From Oreohelix idahoensis (taxonomy: Eukaryota; Mollusca; Gastropoda; Stylommatophora; Oreohelicidae), in assembly GCA_024509875.1 (NCBI GenBank), contig JAMPIV010022935.1, positions 744,001 through 808,000 on the forward strand: a DNA stretch of 64,000 bases. The letters run 5' to 3'. Both the position numbers and the translations under genes were made by a program. Numbering within the stretch: position 1 is the first letter of the stretch; the number at the start of each line of letters is the position of its first letter. Below the pieces are notes generated by a model. It did no database searches. It was not told where the DNA came from and saw only the letters and a program-made list of their open reading frames with translations. This document shows, piece after piece, positions 33,394-44,574 of this stretch.

Positions 33394-33510
33394 TAAAGTT
33401 CCCAGGCTAGCCTAGATTTTATTGATTATTAAGTTAATCAGCACCTAGTGGACTAGGTAACTAAGATCTCTAGGTTCTATTCTTCTATAGTGTTTGCTCA
33501 CCCTGATATA

Positions 33511-35562
33511 ATGGCCGATCTAGATAAAGTGCATAGGATTGCCCTCGAGGTAGCTAAGTACATGGAGTACCAGGATAGCGAAATACATCCCTTTCTAGAA
33601 TTTGCAGTAAGCCTGCAGGATCAATACGAGGTAGACAACTGGTTTAACAGCAGTTTAATCCTGGCATGGTCCTGTAAACAAACTGGGGAGAGCGAAGCAT
33701 TCACCCGACTGTATGTAGAAGAAGTGATAGAAGAGGAGAAGCAATTGGAAATAAAACGACAAGAACGGGAGGAGCAATGGGAAATAGAACGACAAGAATG
33801 GCACAAGCAATGGGAAAAGGAGCGACAAGAAAGGGACAGACTAAGCCAAGGAATGGAAACAGATACTAAACGTAGTCACGCTAGTTTTCCTTCTTCTGCG
33901 CCCTTGTCTGACCACGCCCCTATTAACCTTGCGCTTCTGATAGATAGCTTGTCTGCTAAAACCGTGCCCCAACTCCAGAGAATTGACTTTCCTCGGGACT
34001 TGGATCCGAAGCCCGAACTAGGAAAGAATTTATGTCGGGATAGCAGACCTAAAGCCACGGGAAAAATTACGCAACGTTCCCAGGCATGGAAACTGCACAA
34101 AGGTGAGAGAGGTGCTAACAAACATTGTAATACGGATTGTTCCCGTCTGGCAAGCGGCGAACCCCGAGCCTCTCACGCTCTAGATCGAGCAGCACCTAAC
34201 CGACACGTGACGTCGAGAAAAGGGAGCCACACCCTATCACGTTATATTTCGCAAGATTCCCGGCCGGACAGCGAAAAACCATATGCAGAGGCGTATCCCT
34301 CCAACTCAACGATCGGAGAAAGGAGGTGCCGCTCCTCTTATCACCCTGAGCTTAAAAGGTGCAAGAATAAGTCGCCTGCTAAAAGGGGTAAATTTTCCAA
34401 ACCGTTCCAAGGAACTTTGGAAAAACACACCGAGAGTTTTTTCTCGGGCACTTCGCGATCTAACGGGATCTCAAACCGTCCAGTCCTTTGCATGCAGACT
34501 ACGGAGCCTGTAATCCAGGAAGTGGATCTCGCATTGCAGGACATTTGCCAACAGACGCCATTAACTTCCTCAGGGGAGGGCAAAGTTGACGTTTATGGTG
34601 GACACAGGGTTCCAGGCGAATGGATCCCTGGTACTCCATCTGAGTCTCTCACACTTCTCAGGGCAGAAGACAGTGAGAAAAGCTGCATTACTACTTCACA
34701 AGGAGTCATTGTTGAGAGCCTTGACTCACGTCATGCTAGTAACGTTAAAGCGACTCAACAAACTCTGCAACTCGCAGATAATACATATCTTTCCCCAAAG
34801 ATAGAAGCTACGGAGATCTGTTATGATTTAGTAGAACCCCAGAATGCGATCGATTACTCTCTGCTTCAGGCAGCTGAGTTGTCTCATTCAAATCGCATTA
34901 TTCCAGTGGTCTCAACCCCACTGATGGACAGCAAAGTAGTCGCCTCCGCCAGGCCATTACAGAGCAACTATATCATTTCCGTTGACCAAGCCAGAGTTGT
35001 GAGTGGAAAGGCAAGGAAAGCTCCAGACCCACCTGTAGACGGCACAGGTCTGAAGATTGATCAATGCTCCCACCGAAACAGGGGAGTAGGTGTCAAGAGG
35101 CAGAAGAAAAATGCTAGCATTTCTTCGGCCAACGAACGGCTTTATTTGCCAACTAGGGTTACACGCGCGCGGAAAATCCCGATAGACTGCAGCTATAGAG
35201 GGTTATTCAAGTCCACGCCCGTGACAGGTAAACCCATAACGAAACGTAAACAGCCCGAGCCCAGCAATGATTACACTGCACATAACAGGCGGATTACCTA
35301 CGCAGTGGCCAGTGAGTTCAGGCGGGGTCGAAACCCACAACAGGTGCGGATAATTTTCCGGACCATAAACAGGCACAGCGAATTGTGGAAGCAAGGTCAG
35401 GTTCACACGGAAACGAATTGCGTCAGTGCCGAATGGCCTCGCAAAATCCCATTCGCTGAACGTCTATTAGACAGAGGGAAGAAAAGAAATGAACTCGGAG
35501 CTAGTCATACAGTACTGACAGAAGTTGGATACGATTTTGGTTATGATTATAGGATGTTCTAA
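33511..35562 (+). CDS. Long gag-like ORF of element B
   Basis: Uninterrupted ORF of 683 codons from ATGGCCGATCTAG. This start is preferred over the in-frame ATG at 33490 because C and D gag also begin MADL. Residues 1-110 resemble C/D gag N-termini: a helical head then a coiled coil of EWEIERQEW-like repeats. The rest is basic, rich in Ser, Arg and Lys, without CCHC, protease, integrase or RT motifs in this frame. An overlapping +1 frame holds FMVDTGFQANGSLV (near 34595). It is the only ORF of B outside C. It may encode a Gag used by a non-autonomous element, or be a chimera left by frameshifts. Confidence 0.6.
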   Translation: MADLDKVHRIALEVAKYMEYQDSEIHPFLEFAVSLQDQYEVDNWFNSSLILAWSCKQTGESEAFTRLYVEEVIEEEKQLEIKRQEREEQWEIERQEWHKQWEKERQERDRLSQGMETDTKRSHASFPSSAPLSDHAPINLALLIDSLSAKTVPQLQRIDFPRDLDPKPELGKNLCRDSRPKATGKITQRSQAWKLHKGERGANKHCNTDCSRLASGEPRASHALDRAAPNRHVTSRKGSHTLSRYISQDSRPDSEKPYAEAYPSNSTIGERRCRSSYHPELKRCKNKSPAKRGKFSKPFQGTLEKHTESFFSGTSRSNGISNRPVLCMQTTEPVIQEVDLALQDICQQTPLTSSGEGKVDVYGGHRVPGEWIPGTPSESLTLLRAEDSEKSCITTSQGVIVESLDSRHASNVKATQQTLQLADNTYLSPKIEATEICYDLVEPQNAIDYSLLQAAELSHSNRIIPVVSTPLMDSKVVASARPLQSNYIISVDQARVVSGKARKAPDPPVDGTGLKIDQCSHRNRGVGVKRQKKNASISSANERLYLPTRVTRARKIPIDCSYRGLFKSTPVTGKPITKRKQPEPSNDYTAHNRRITYAVASEFRRGRNPQQVRIIFRTINRHSELWKQGQVHTETNCVSAEWPRKIPFAERLLDRGKKRNELGASHTVLTEVGYDFGYDYRMF

Positions 35563-35631
35563 GGACATGTAATGAACGTCTATGGAAAAGATAAATTACT
35601 GTCATTTTTGTCCGTGTTCCTCGAACTTTAA

Positions 35632-38600
35632 GGTCACAGTGACTATTAACTATTAATTTATTTTACCATATCGTTCCACATGTTATTAACTCTTTTAATG
35701 TTCTGTTTTCCTAGACATTTTGTATTTCTTTTCTTCCATTTTTTCACCTTTTCAAACCCCACCCGCGGTTTGCTTACGTTTGGCTGGCCTTCAGAATTAA
35801 AAATTCTTCAACAGTCAGCGTAGCGGTAACGTAATGTTAACTAAACGCATCTGTGGTCCGTCCGAACAGGGGGAATTTCTCTGGTCGCGCTAAGCCTTTG
35901 ATCACGAGCGAGAGACGGTTTCTGTGAAAGAAACCGCTTGTCTGTGGGAGGTAACTTCTGCAGGTGGTCTCTGTGTTTGGCCTTCAGTACGCATTAGTGA
36001 TCAAAATATTATGTCTATCGGGGAAATTTTCTCAAAGTTGTTGCTTCTGAAACCTTTTGTCTTACTCTCGATTACATCTTTCGCCGAACATCTGTAGAAA
36101 TATGCAGGCCAGGTGTCCGGGTGGAGCGTCCTTTGCAATCTATAAGAGTAGACAGGTTTAATAAGCCAACACACTCGTGAATATTCCTGGCCCGTAGATG
36201 ACCATATGAGACTTAGGCAGAGTTAGCACGGCAGTACTAGAATGTGTTTGCCTATGTTCTAGTCATTTTCGGGGTGAGTTGACATATCTTATAATTATAA
36301 TATGATATATTCATGTTAGTTTTATATATCTGATAGGAAAGTGACTTGAATTCATTTCTGAGGACTTCTCCTAGTAATTTAGTTCAGTGATAATGTAGCG
36401 CTGTCTACGGCCTTAGTTAAGCGGTGCTTAAACTGTTACGGTTTATAATGGGAAATGATAAACTTACAATAACAGATACTAGGCGTAGAATCAGTCCACA
36501 GATGCTTATCATGGGTTAAGAAAAGGCTAATTAACTGTCATTTCTGTAAGATAATGTCAGGGGTGGATTGTTCACTTAAAACTGAATAGTGAGATGCAGG
36601 CAATAACTCTGAATTATGGGAGAAAGTCACTTATTCCTTTTTGATAGATATTTCTAGTTGCAAGGGAGAATCAATTTTATGCTTACTTGTGTGGCTAGGC
36701 ACTTGTCTATAACTTTCACAGAAAGCAGTCACCAGGCATAGATATAATTATATCTTATGATTCAGCCACAACTGTATTATTATAGCAAGAACATTGCATT
36801 TTCTATGTACTCATTTTGTGGAATGTTAATATATTTCTCCAAGGGGACATATGATTTATTTGTGTAATGTCACATGCTGTAATCTGTTTATGTAATTCAT
36901 TTACTGTTGTAAGATGAATAAGCATATTCATTCAACTGTAACTGCAAGGTTAGGTTTCCTGTATGTTTAGTTGGAAGAAGAGGAGTAGATTGTGGCTGTC
37001 AGAACGATTACTGACAGGTACCTGGGTGTGCAAAAGATATTAAGCCTATGCGGGCACATGCTATAATTTATAGAATGGAAGGAGCGGAGCATGACTAGGT
37101 TATAAAACATTAGATTGATTTTGTTGTTGCTTGATGTAAAGGGTGTCTTTTTGGGTCTCAGTTTCAGGGAGACCGAATCGCTAGAGCAGACTCCAGTCAG
37201 GCGAAGAACGTCATGTTCTCTTCGATCTAGAGGGTTTCGGAATACCGCTAGCGTCACGAGTCGTCAACCCCCGTTCCTGAATCAAAACCCCTTTTGTCAA
37301 CGCCAAGTAAAGCTCACGAAGTGCAACGAGCCAACGCTAAATCTGGAATCACCAAATGCAGTAGTAGTTCTCCACTCGCCTATTGGATTACCAGTCAGAG
37401 CATTTCGGCTTCCAGAATATCAAAACCGCCCAGCATGTCTATAGCAGAATCTGATATCAACCGACTTTGTGTGCCTAAACGGGGCACTCAGCAAACCACA
37501 GTTAAACCAGTTTAAACAGGATTTACAGCCAAGCAAACAATAGCGCCGGATAAGAGCGCCTGGGATTCCTTGTCCTCAAGTAACTTCGTCTGGTGTATTT
37601 TCTGGATACTTAAAACCTCGCACTTATGAGCAGCCATCTATGGACAGAGTTGCAGCCCCCCTCACGCAAGTAGCGGTCACCAACGTATAGCACCTGCAAG
37701 GAAAGTTTGGTATTTCACTTCATTCATCTTGAAGGATATTTATCTGTAAGACACTTTCTGGAGCTAGCACATTTGGTCCCATGAAAGCGGACAGGCTGTC
37801 GCTCAGTTCGTTTAATTGGTTAGCAGGAGATAAACAGCGTCTTCCAGTTTTCCCTCACGCATTTAAGGTCACCAAAGCATAGCACCAACAAGGAAAGTTT
37901 GGTATTTCACTTCATTCATCTTGAAGGATATTTATCTGTAAGACACCTTCTGGAGCTAGCTTCTGGTCCCACAAAAGCGGACAGGCTGACACGCAGTTTA
38001 TTCATTTGGTAAAACGGAGGTAAAGAGAGTCTTCCAGCCCACCTCGCGCAAGTAGGGAGGAGTCACCAACGATAGCGCCTATACAGTGATTTTATTCAGG
38101 TTAATTCCATCACCCATGGAGGATATGTACGAAAAAACCACTTACTGGAGCTATTTCATCTGGTCCCGAAAGCGGACGGACTGACACTCGATTTATTTAT
38201 CTCTCCGTGTTCTACAGGTTTTATGAGTGTTGGTGGGGTGTGTGTTTGTGGGTGTGTATTTGCATTATTGATGATTATTGATGACTATTGATGATTATTT
38301 TGATTATTGATGTAATTTTATGTTGTTGGTGATGAAATGCATTATTTTCATACATGCTTCTTCATTTAATAAAGTTTACACATTTATTAATGCGCTGTTC
38401 ACGACCCTTCCATCCATAATAAACTTGTTTTAGCTCTTTACTATAATCTCTATGTTTTGATAAGAGAAAAGAGCGAGAGCAGGAGGTGCTTAGACAGTAA
38501 AAGTGAGTTGAGGCTTGGAGAGAGAGATCATTTTGATAAATCTTCTTCCAGGTTGTCTCAAGTCCATCTCCTATTTACACTTTTCTGTGTGTGTAATCTA

Positions 38601-38685
38601 TAACTCTGTCAGTCCACTATCCCTTGTCGATTTCACTACTATTGTCCAACTCGACAAATACTCTTTACTTTACTCAACCACGACA
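35632..38685 (+). repeat. 3' LTR of element B
   Basis: 3054 bases, matching 21237-25409 minus its solo-LTR insertion. It carries an extra partial repeat unit (about 38053-38180) missing from the 5' LTR, and the unoccupied ATAAT site at 36551-36555. Ends CCACGACA at 38685, followed by ATCAC. The first base is G instead of T. Confidence 0.93.
37699..38180. repeat. 192-bp internal repeats in the B LTR
   Basis: Units begin near 37699 and 37891 (AGGAAAGTTTGGTATTTCAC phase) with a third, diverged partial unit to about 38180 sharing GGTCCC, AAAGCGGAC and GAGCTA landmarks. In the 5' LTR the units start at 24551 and 24743 and the third is missing, consistent with unequal copy number change. Confidence 0.75.
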
Positions 38686-38765
38686 ATCACCACCATCATC
38701 ACTATAATCATCATCATCACCGCCATCATCACTTTAATCATCATCATCACCATCATCATCATCAC
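38686..38765. repeat. CAT array copy 2, piece between elements B and E
   Basis: Starts with the right ATCAC duplication of B and ends with the left ATCAC duplication of E (38761-38765). Matches array 1 landmarks (ATCACTATAATCATC and ATCACTTTAATC). Confidence 0.92.
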
Positions 38766-39499
38766 TGTCGTAAAGTCGTGTGTAAACCCACTTCTTTGTT
38801 AATACACTATGTCGATGTACAAATATGCAAAGCCAATCCACGTTCAAGGAGTCACGCAAGATCGCTGGCAGACTCTGAGACAGAATAAATTACACGAAGT
38901 CACGGAAGATGGTGGCAGACAGAATAAATTAGGCATAAAACACTGTTCCTTCAGAACTCTGTAAAACGAAAAGTACCAAAACGCATATAACCAATCAGCT
39001 TGCCCCGGCAATTAAAAAGACTAAAATGCCGCGAACCAATCCAAAGGGTTCCTTACGCAGTAGCATTTACGTGCGTTGACCTATATATGTGTGCGCGTTT
39101 TATTAAAATACACACACAAACACGAAGACCAGCCAGAACGACAGACTAGAGAAGAAAATGCTGCCAAATTGATTCTTGCTTACCTGCCCTGCCGGGCAGA
39201 CTTGCTTCACTAAGTCGGGTCAAAATCTGACTTGTATTAATCTTAGAGGGTAGGTAAACTTACTATAAATAAGTGTGAAACTAATATCACTTTTAGAAGT
39301 TTTAATATGACTACATCATTGAGGTATAATGATTGTGTATGACTGTTAAAGAAGAAACCCACCTGAAAATAACCTACTCCTGTATATAATTAATATCACT
39401 TTAGGATTTTAGTTTTACTATGACTGTATCATGTATAATGATTATATTTTATGGAATCAGGTATAATGATTGTATTTCCTGGTAGGAGTGCTGAAACCT

Positions 39500-39690
39500 A
39501 ACATCCTTGTTAGGACTCGTATAACTCCAACCTGAATATAAACTAACAGTCCTTGTTAGGACTCGTATAACTCCAACCTGAATATAACCTAACAGTCCTT
39601 GTTAGGACTCATATAACTCCAACCTGAATATAACCTAACGGTCCTTGTTAGGACTTATATAACTCCAACCTGAATATAACCTATGACTAT
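39500..39690. repeat. 46-bp minisatellite in element E
   Basis: Four tandem units around CCTTGTTAGGACTCGTATAA and CTCCAACCTGAATATAAC (phases 39504, 39551, 39597, 39643). Two more diverged units occur at about 39925-40005. Confidence 0.85.
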
Positions 39691-40211
39691 AGCATGTATA
39701 TTGATTGTATTTTATAGTATCATATATAATGATTGTGTATGAATGTTGAAGAAGGGAACCACCAGAAAATAGCCTACACCTGTATATATTTAATATAACT
39801 TTAGGATTTTAGTGTTACTATGAATGTATCAGGTATACTGATTATATTTTAGGGAATTATGTATAATGATTTTATTTCCTGGTATGATCGCTGAAGAAGA
39901 AAACCAACCTGAATATAACCTAATCGTCTTTGTTAGGACTTGTATAACTCCAACCTGAATATAACCAAACAGTCTTTGTTAGGACTCAGATAACTACACC
40001 AATATTGTTAGGATATATTTTACCAGCCAGTATAGCACTTATCAGAGATGGCCTGGTATATTATAGGGGGAAGGAAACGGTTGTATCATACCTAGGTGTA
40101 CACATTATTGCATGTATTCATGTATTGAATTATCAGAAAGAATGTTTTGCAAGTACACACCTGTCATGTCTCGCTATTGCTAAATCATACTGAGCCATGT
40201 TGTCATTCATC

Positions 40212-40223
40212 CTACATGCAGAC
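40212..40223. repeat. left 12-bp duplication of the SINE concatemer
   Basis: CTACATGCAGAC, exact partner at 43487-43498. Confidence 0.85.
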
Positions 40224-43200
40224 ATAAATAACACATAAGGAAGGGAAACCCGAGGCCTGTAAACAGTAAATTAATATTAGTAAATTAATATTAGACAAAC
40301 ATAAAGGTATGTTTTCAGGCACTCGTAAGAAATAAAGAAGTAGAACACTTGGACAACAGAAAAACAACAGACGTGAGTGGCTTACCCAGGGTTCGAACCC
40401 CGTACCTTCCGTACGACAACTCCGCCTAGCTATCAAGCGAATCACACTGACCCCACGGCCAGCTAGGCATCCCCAAAAAAAGATGCTTTACTGGCTATTT
40501 ATCAGTAAGAAACACAAGATAACACCGGAAGTATACAGCCCCCTAATGACGCAATCACTTCTGTTGTTCTCCTATTAACAGTATGTGTCAGTCCAAACAA
40601 GACAAAGACCTTGATACTGGGTCCAGTAAATAGTAGAAGACTAAAGGACAATAGTATAGAACAGTGGGTAGGTTTCTGGTATTGTATGAACATAAATAAC
40701 ACATAAGGAAGGGAAACCCGAGGCCTGTAAACAGTAAATTAATATTAGTAAATTAATATTAAACAAACATAAAGGTATGTTTTCAGGCACTCGTAAGAAA
40801 TAAAGAAGTAGAACACTTGGACAACAGAAAAACAACAGACGTGAGTGGCTTACCCAGGGTTCGAACCCCGTACCTTCCGTACGACAACTCCGCCTAGCTA
40901 TCAAGCGAATCACACTGACCCCACGGCCAGCTAGGCATCCCCAAAAAAAGATGCTTTACTGGCTATTTATCAGTAAGAAACACAAGATAACACCGGAAGT
41001 ATACAGCCCCCTAATGACGCAATCACTTCTGTTGTTCTCCTATTAACAGTATGTGTCAGTCCAAACAAGACAAAGACCTTGATACTGAGTGCCTGAAAAC
41101 ATACCTTTATGTTTGTCTAATATTAATTTACTAATATTAATTTACTGTTTACAGGCCTCGGGTTTCCCTTCCTTATGTGTTATTTATGTTCATACAATAC
41201 CAGAAACCTACCCACTGTTCTATACTATTGTCCTTTAGTCTTCTACTATTTACTGGACCCAGTATCAAGGTCTTTGTCTTGTTTGGACTGACACATACTG
41301 TTAATAGGAGAACAACAGAAGTGATTGCGTCATTAGGGGGGCTGTATACTTCCGGTGTTATCTTGTGTTTCTTACTGATAAATAGCCAGTAAAGCATCTT
41401 TTTTTGGGGATGCCTAGCTGGCCGTGGGGTCAGTGTGATTCGCTTGATAGCTAGGCGGAGTTGTCGTACGGAAGGTACGGGGTTCGAACCCTGGGTAAGC
41501 CACTCACGTCTGTTGTTTTTCTGTTGTCCAAGTGTTCTACTTCTTTATTTCTTACGAGTGCCTGAAAACATACCTTTATGTTTGTCTAATATTAATTTAC
41601 TAATATTAATTTACTGTTTACAGGCCTCGGGTTTCCCTTCCTTATGTGTTATTTATGTTCATACAATACCAGAAACCTACCCACTGTTCTATACTATTGT
41701 CCTTTAGTCTTCTACTATTTACTGGACCCAGTATCAAGGTCTTTGTCTTGTTTGGACTGACACATACTGTTAATAGGAGAACAACAGAAGTGATTGCGTC
41801 ATTAGGGGGCTGTATACTTCCGGTGTTATCTTGTGTTTCTTACTGATAAATAGCCAGTAAAGCATCTTTTTTTGGGGATGCCTAGCTGGCCGTGGGGTCA
41901 GTGTGATTCGCTTGATAGCTAGGCGGAGTTGTCGTACGGAAGGTACGGGGTTCGAACCCTGGGTAAGCCACTCACGTCTGTTGTTTTTCTGTTGTCCAAG
42001 TGTTCTACTTCTTTATTTCTTACGAGTGCCTGAAAACATACCTTTATGTTTGTCTAATATTAATTTACTAATATTAATTTACTGTTTACAGGCCTCGGGT
42101 TTCCCTTCCTTATGTGTTATTTATGTTCATACAATACCAGAAACCTACCCACTGTTCTATACTATTGTCCTTTAGTCTTCTACTATTTACTGGACCCAGT
42201 ATCAAGGTCTTTGTCTTGTTTGGACTGACACATACTGTTAATAGGAGAACAACAGAAGTGATTGCGTCATTGAGGGGGCTGTATACTTCCGGTGTTATCT
42301 TGTGTTTCTTACTGATAAATAGCCAGTAAAGCATCTTTTTTTGGGGATGCCTAGCTGGCCGTGGGGTCAGTGTGATTCGCTTGATAGCTAGGCGGAGTTG
42401 TCGTACGGAAGGTACGGGGTTCGAACCCTGGGTAAGCCACTCACGTCTGTTGTTTTTCTGTTGTCCAAGTGTTCTACTTCTTTATTTCTTACGAGTGCCT
42501 GAAAACATACCTTTATGTTTGTCTAATATTAATTTACTAATATTAATTTACTGTTTACAGGCCTCGGGTTTCCCTTCCTTATGTGTTATTTATGTTCATA
42601 CAATACCAGAAACCTACCCACTGTTCTATACTATTGTCCTTTAGTCTTCTACTATTTACTGGACCCAGTATCAAGGTCTTTGTCTTGTTTGGACTGACAC
42701 ATACTGTTAATAGGAGAACAACAGAAGTGATTGCGTCATTAGGGGGGCTGTATACTTCCGGTGTTATCTTGTGTTTCTTACTGATAAATAGCCAGTAAAG
42801 CATCTTTTTTTGGGGATGCCTAGCTGGCCGTGGGGTCAGTGTGATTCGCTTGATAGCTAGGCGGAGTTGTCGTACGGAAGGTACGGGGTTCGAACCCTGG
42901 GTAAGCCACTCACGTCTGTTGTTTTTTTCTGTTGTCCAAGTGTTCTACTTCTTTATTTCTTACGAGTGCCTGAAAACATACCTTTATGTTTGTCTAATAT
43001 TAATTTACTAATATTAATTTACTGTTTACAGGCCTCGGGTTTCCCTTCCTTATGTGTTATTTATGTTCATACAATACCAGAAACCTACCCACTGTTCTAT
43101 ACTATTGTCCTTTAGTCTTCTACTATTTACTGGACCCAGTATCAAGGTCTTTGTCTTGTTTGGACTGACACATACTGTTAATAGGAGAACAACAGAAGTG

Positions 43201-43486
43201 ATTGCGTCATTAGGGGGCTGTATACTTCCGGTGTTATCTTGTGTTTCTTACTGATAAATAGCCAGTAAAGCATCTTTTTTTGGGGATGCCTAGCTGGCCG
43301 TGGGGTCAGTGTGATTCGCTTGATAGCTAGGTGGAGTTGTCGTACGGAAGGTACGGGGTTCGAACCCTGGGTAAGCCACTCACGTCTGTTGTTTTTCTGT
43401 TGTCCAAGTGTTCTACTTCTTTATTTCTTACGAGTGCCTGAAAACATACCTTTATGTTTGTCTAATATTAATTTACTAATATTAAT
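40224..43486. mobile_element. Head-to-head concatemer of a 468-bp SINE-containing unit
   Basis: About seven near-identical units with B-box positions at 40391 and 40859 (minus orientation) and 41481, 41949, 42418, 42887 and 43357 (plus), spacing 468-470. Orientation flips mid-unit at about 41086. Each unit has a pol III A-box-like stretch (CCTAGCTGGCCGTGG), a B box (GGTTCGAACCC) and a CTTACGAGTGCCTG tail motif. The whole block lies between exact 12-bp repeats. The 3' end stops in the AT-rich TAATATTAAT. The many short ORFs here come from the repeat itself and are not genes. Confidence 0.9.
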
Positions 43487-43498
43487 CTACATGCAGAC
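43487..43498. repeat. right 12-bp duplication of the SINE concatemer
   Basis: CTACATGCAGAC, exact partner of 40212-40223. Confidence 0.85.
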
Positions 43499-43945
43499 AC
43501 CTGAGACACGCTCATCTCATATACACTAGAAATAGGTGGGCTTGATGACAGAAATTAGCCCCTATTTTCCTTGTTACAGGTTTATTCGTGTCATCCAACC
43601 TGAGGTCATATGTTCAGTATGTTCAGGTCAGTCCTGCTGCCTGGAACTTCGCAGGAACATAGTGGTTGTATCGGAGCTACATCCTTAGTCCCCCTCAGTC
43701 TTGGGTGGGCTAAAGGAACGATCATCAGCGGGTGTTGTGTGCATCAAATTAAGAAGGACAGAACTGTTTTAAGAGATGAGTACACATTAGTACCATTTCC
43801 GTCGGCAAGTGTGAGCAATTAACTGTCTATGAAGAAAAAGTGATTTAGCGTAGTGAGAGACAAGATTAACAGCACAGCTGATACATTTTCTATAATTGAT
43901 TAACAGCTGATATAATTTTTGTTCCTATAATTGGAAGACTTGTTG

Positions 43946-44109
<164 letters not shown>

Positions 44110-44470
44110 TCTGTAAACTTACAAAACCATTGCATTCCATCTTCCAACATCCACTGTTCAACACAAGAGTAGATAGTGTATATACTTAATAAATAAGGAA
44201 ATTGTATTTGAACGACTTGTCAAGTTTATAATTGTTAAGTGAAATCTGTTTCCTTGTTTTAATATCTCAGTTAGTTACCCAGCGGGGTGGCATTTTATGA
44301 CTGTCTCCACTCTACTAATTTTTCGAGATCAGATCATTCACAGCCGTAACTAATTTGTGATACCAGTAGTTCTCTCATACACTGGGACTTCACCATTTTC
44401 TTGCAGAAATTCTATTTCTGTATTGTCAGTACTATACTGATACTATATAAAATAAAAACCTCCCGCTACA

Positions 44471-44574
44471 ATCACAACCACTATCATCATCATCGTCGAC
44501 ATCATAATTATCATCATCACCACCATTATCACTATCATCATAATCATCATCATCACCACCACCATCATCATCAC
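44471..44574. repeat. CAT array copy 2, piece between elements E and D
   Basis: Begins with E's right ATCAC and continues AACCACTATCATC and ATCGTCGACATC exactly as in array 1 (about 20894-20930). Ends with D's left ATCAC (44570-44574). Confidence 0.93.

Larger units (their letters stand above)
21237..38685 (+). mobile_element. LTR element B (large, non-autonomous, nested)
   Basis: LTRs at 21237-25409 and 35632-38685 bracket a short leader with a primer-like site (25415), a nested gag-pol element C (25589-33393) and one gag-like ORF (33511-35562). The ends are TG and CA with a perfect 5-bp ATCAC duplication in a CAT array. No RT, RNase H or integrase belongs to B itself; those at 29700-32220 lie within the LTRs of C. 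There is no clear polypurine tract before the 3' LTR, and the 3' LTR opens GG instead of TG, so its interior or edge has been altered. Confidence 0.88.

Noticed and set aside
33394..33510. Target duplication for element C in B
   Set aside because: The 3' LTR of C ends 1.28 kb short, so no matching 5-mer can be expected; CGGTG before 25589 has no credible partner at 33394.
38840..38950. Short direct repeat GAAGTCACG-GAAGAT/GCAAGATCGCTGGCAGA in element E
   Set aside because: Two imperfect units only; not enough to call a feature.
40391..43370. Seven GGTTCGAACCC motifs read as tRNA genes, or the array read as CRISPR
   Set aside because: The surrounding sequence does not close a 7-bp acceptor stem, and units are 468 bp with no short direct-repeat/spacer pattern. 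They are SINE-type pol III promoters in tandem units of a eukaryotic genome.
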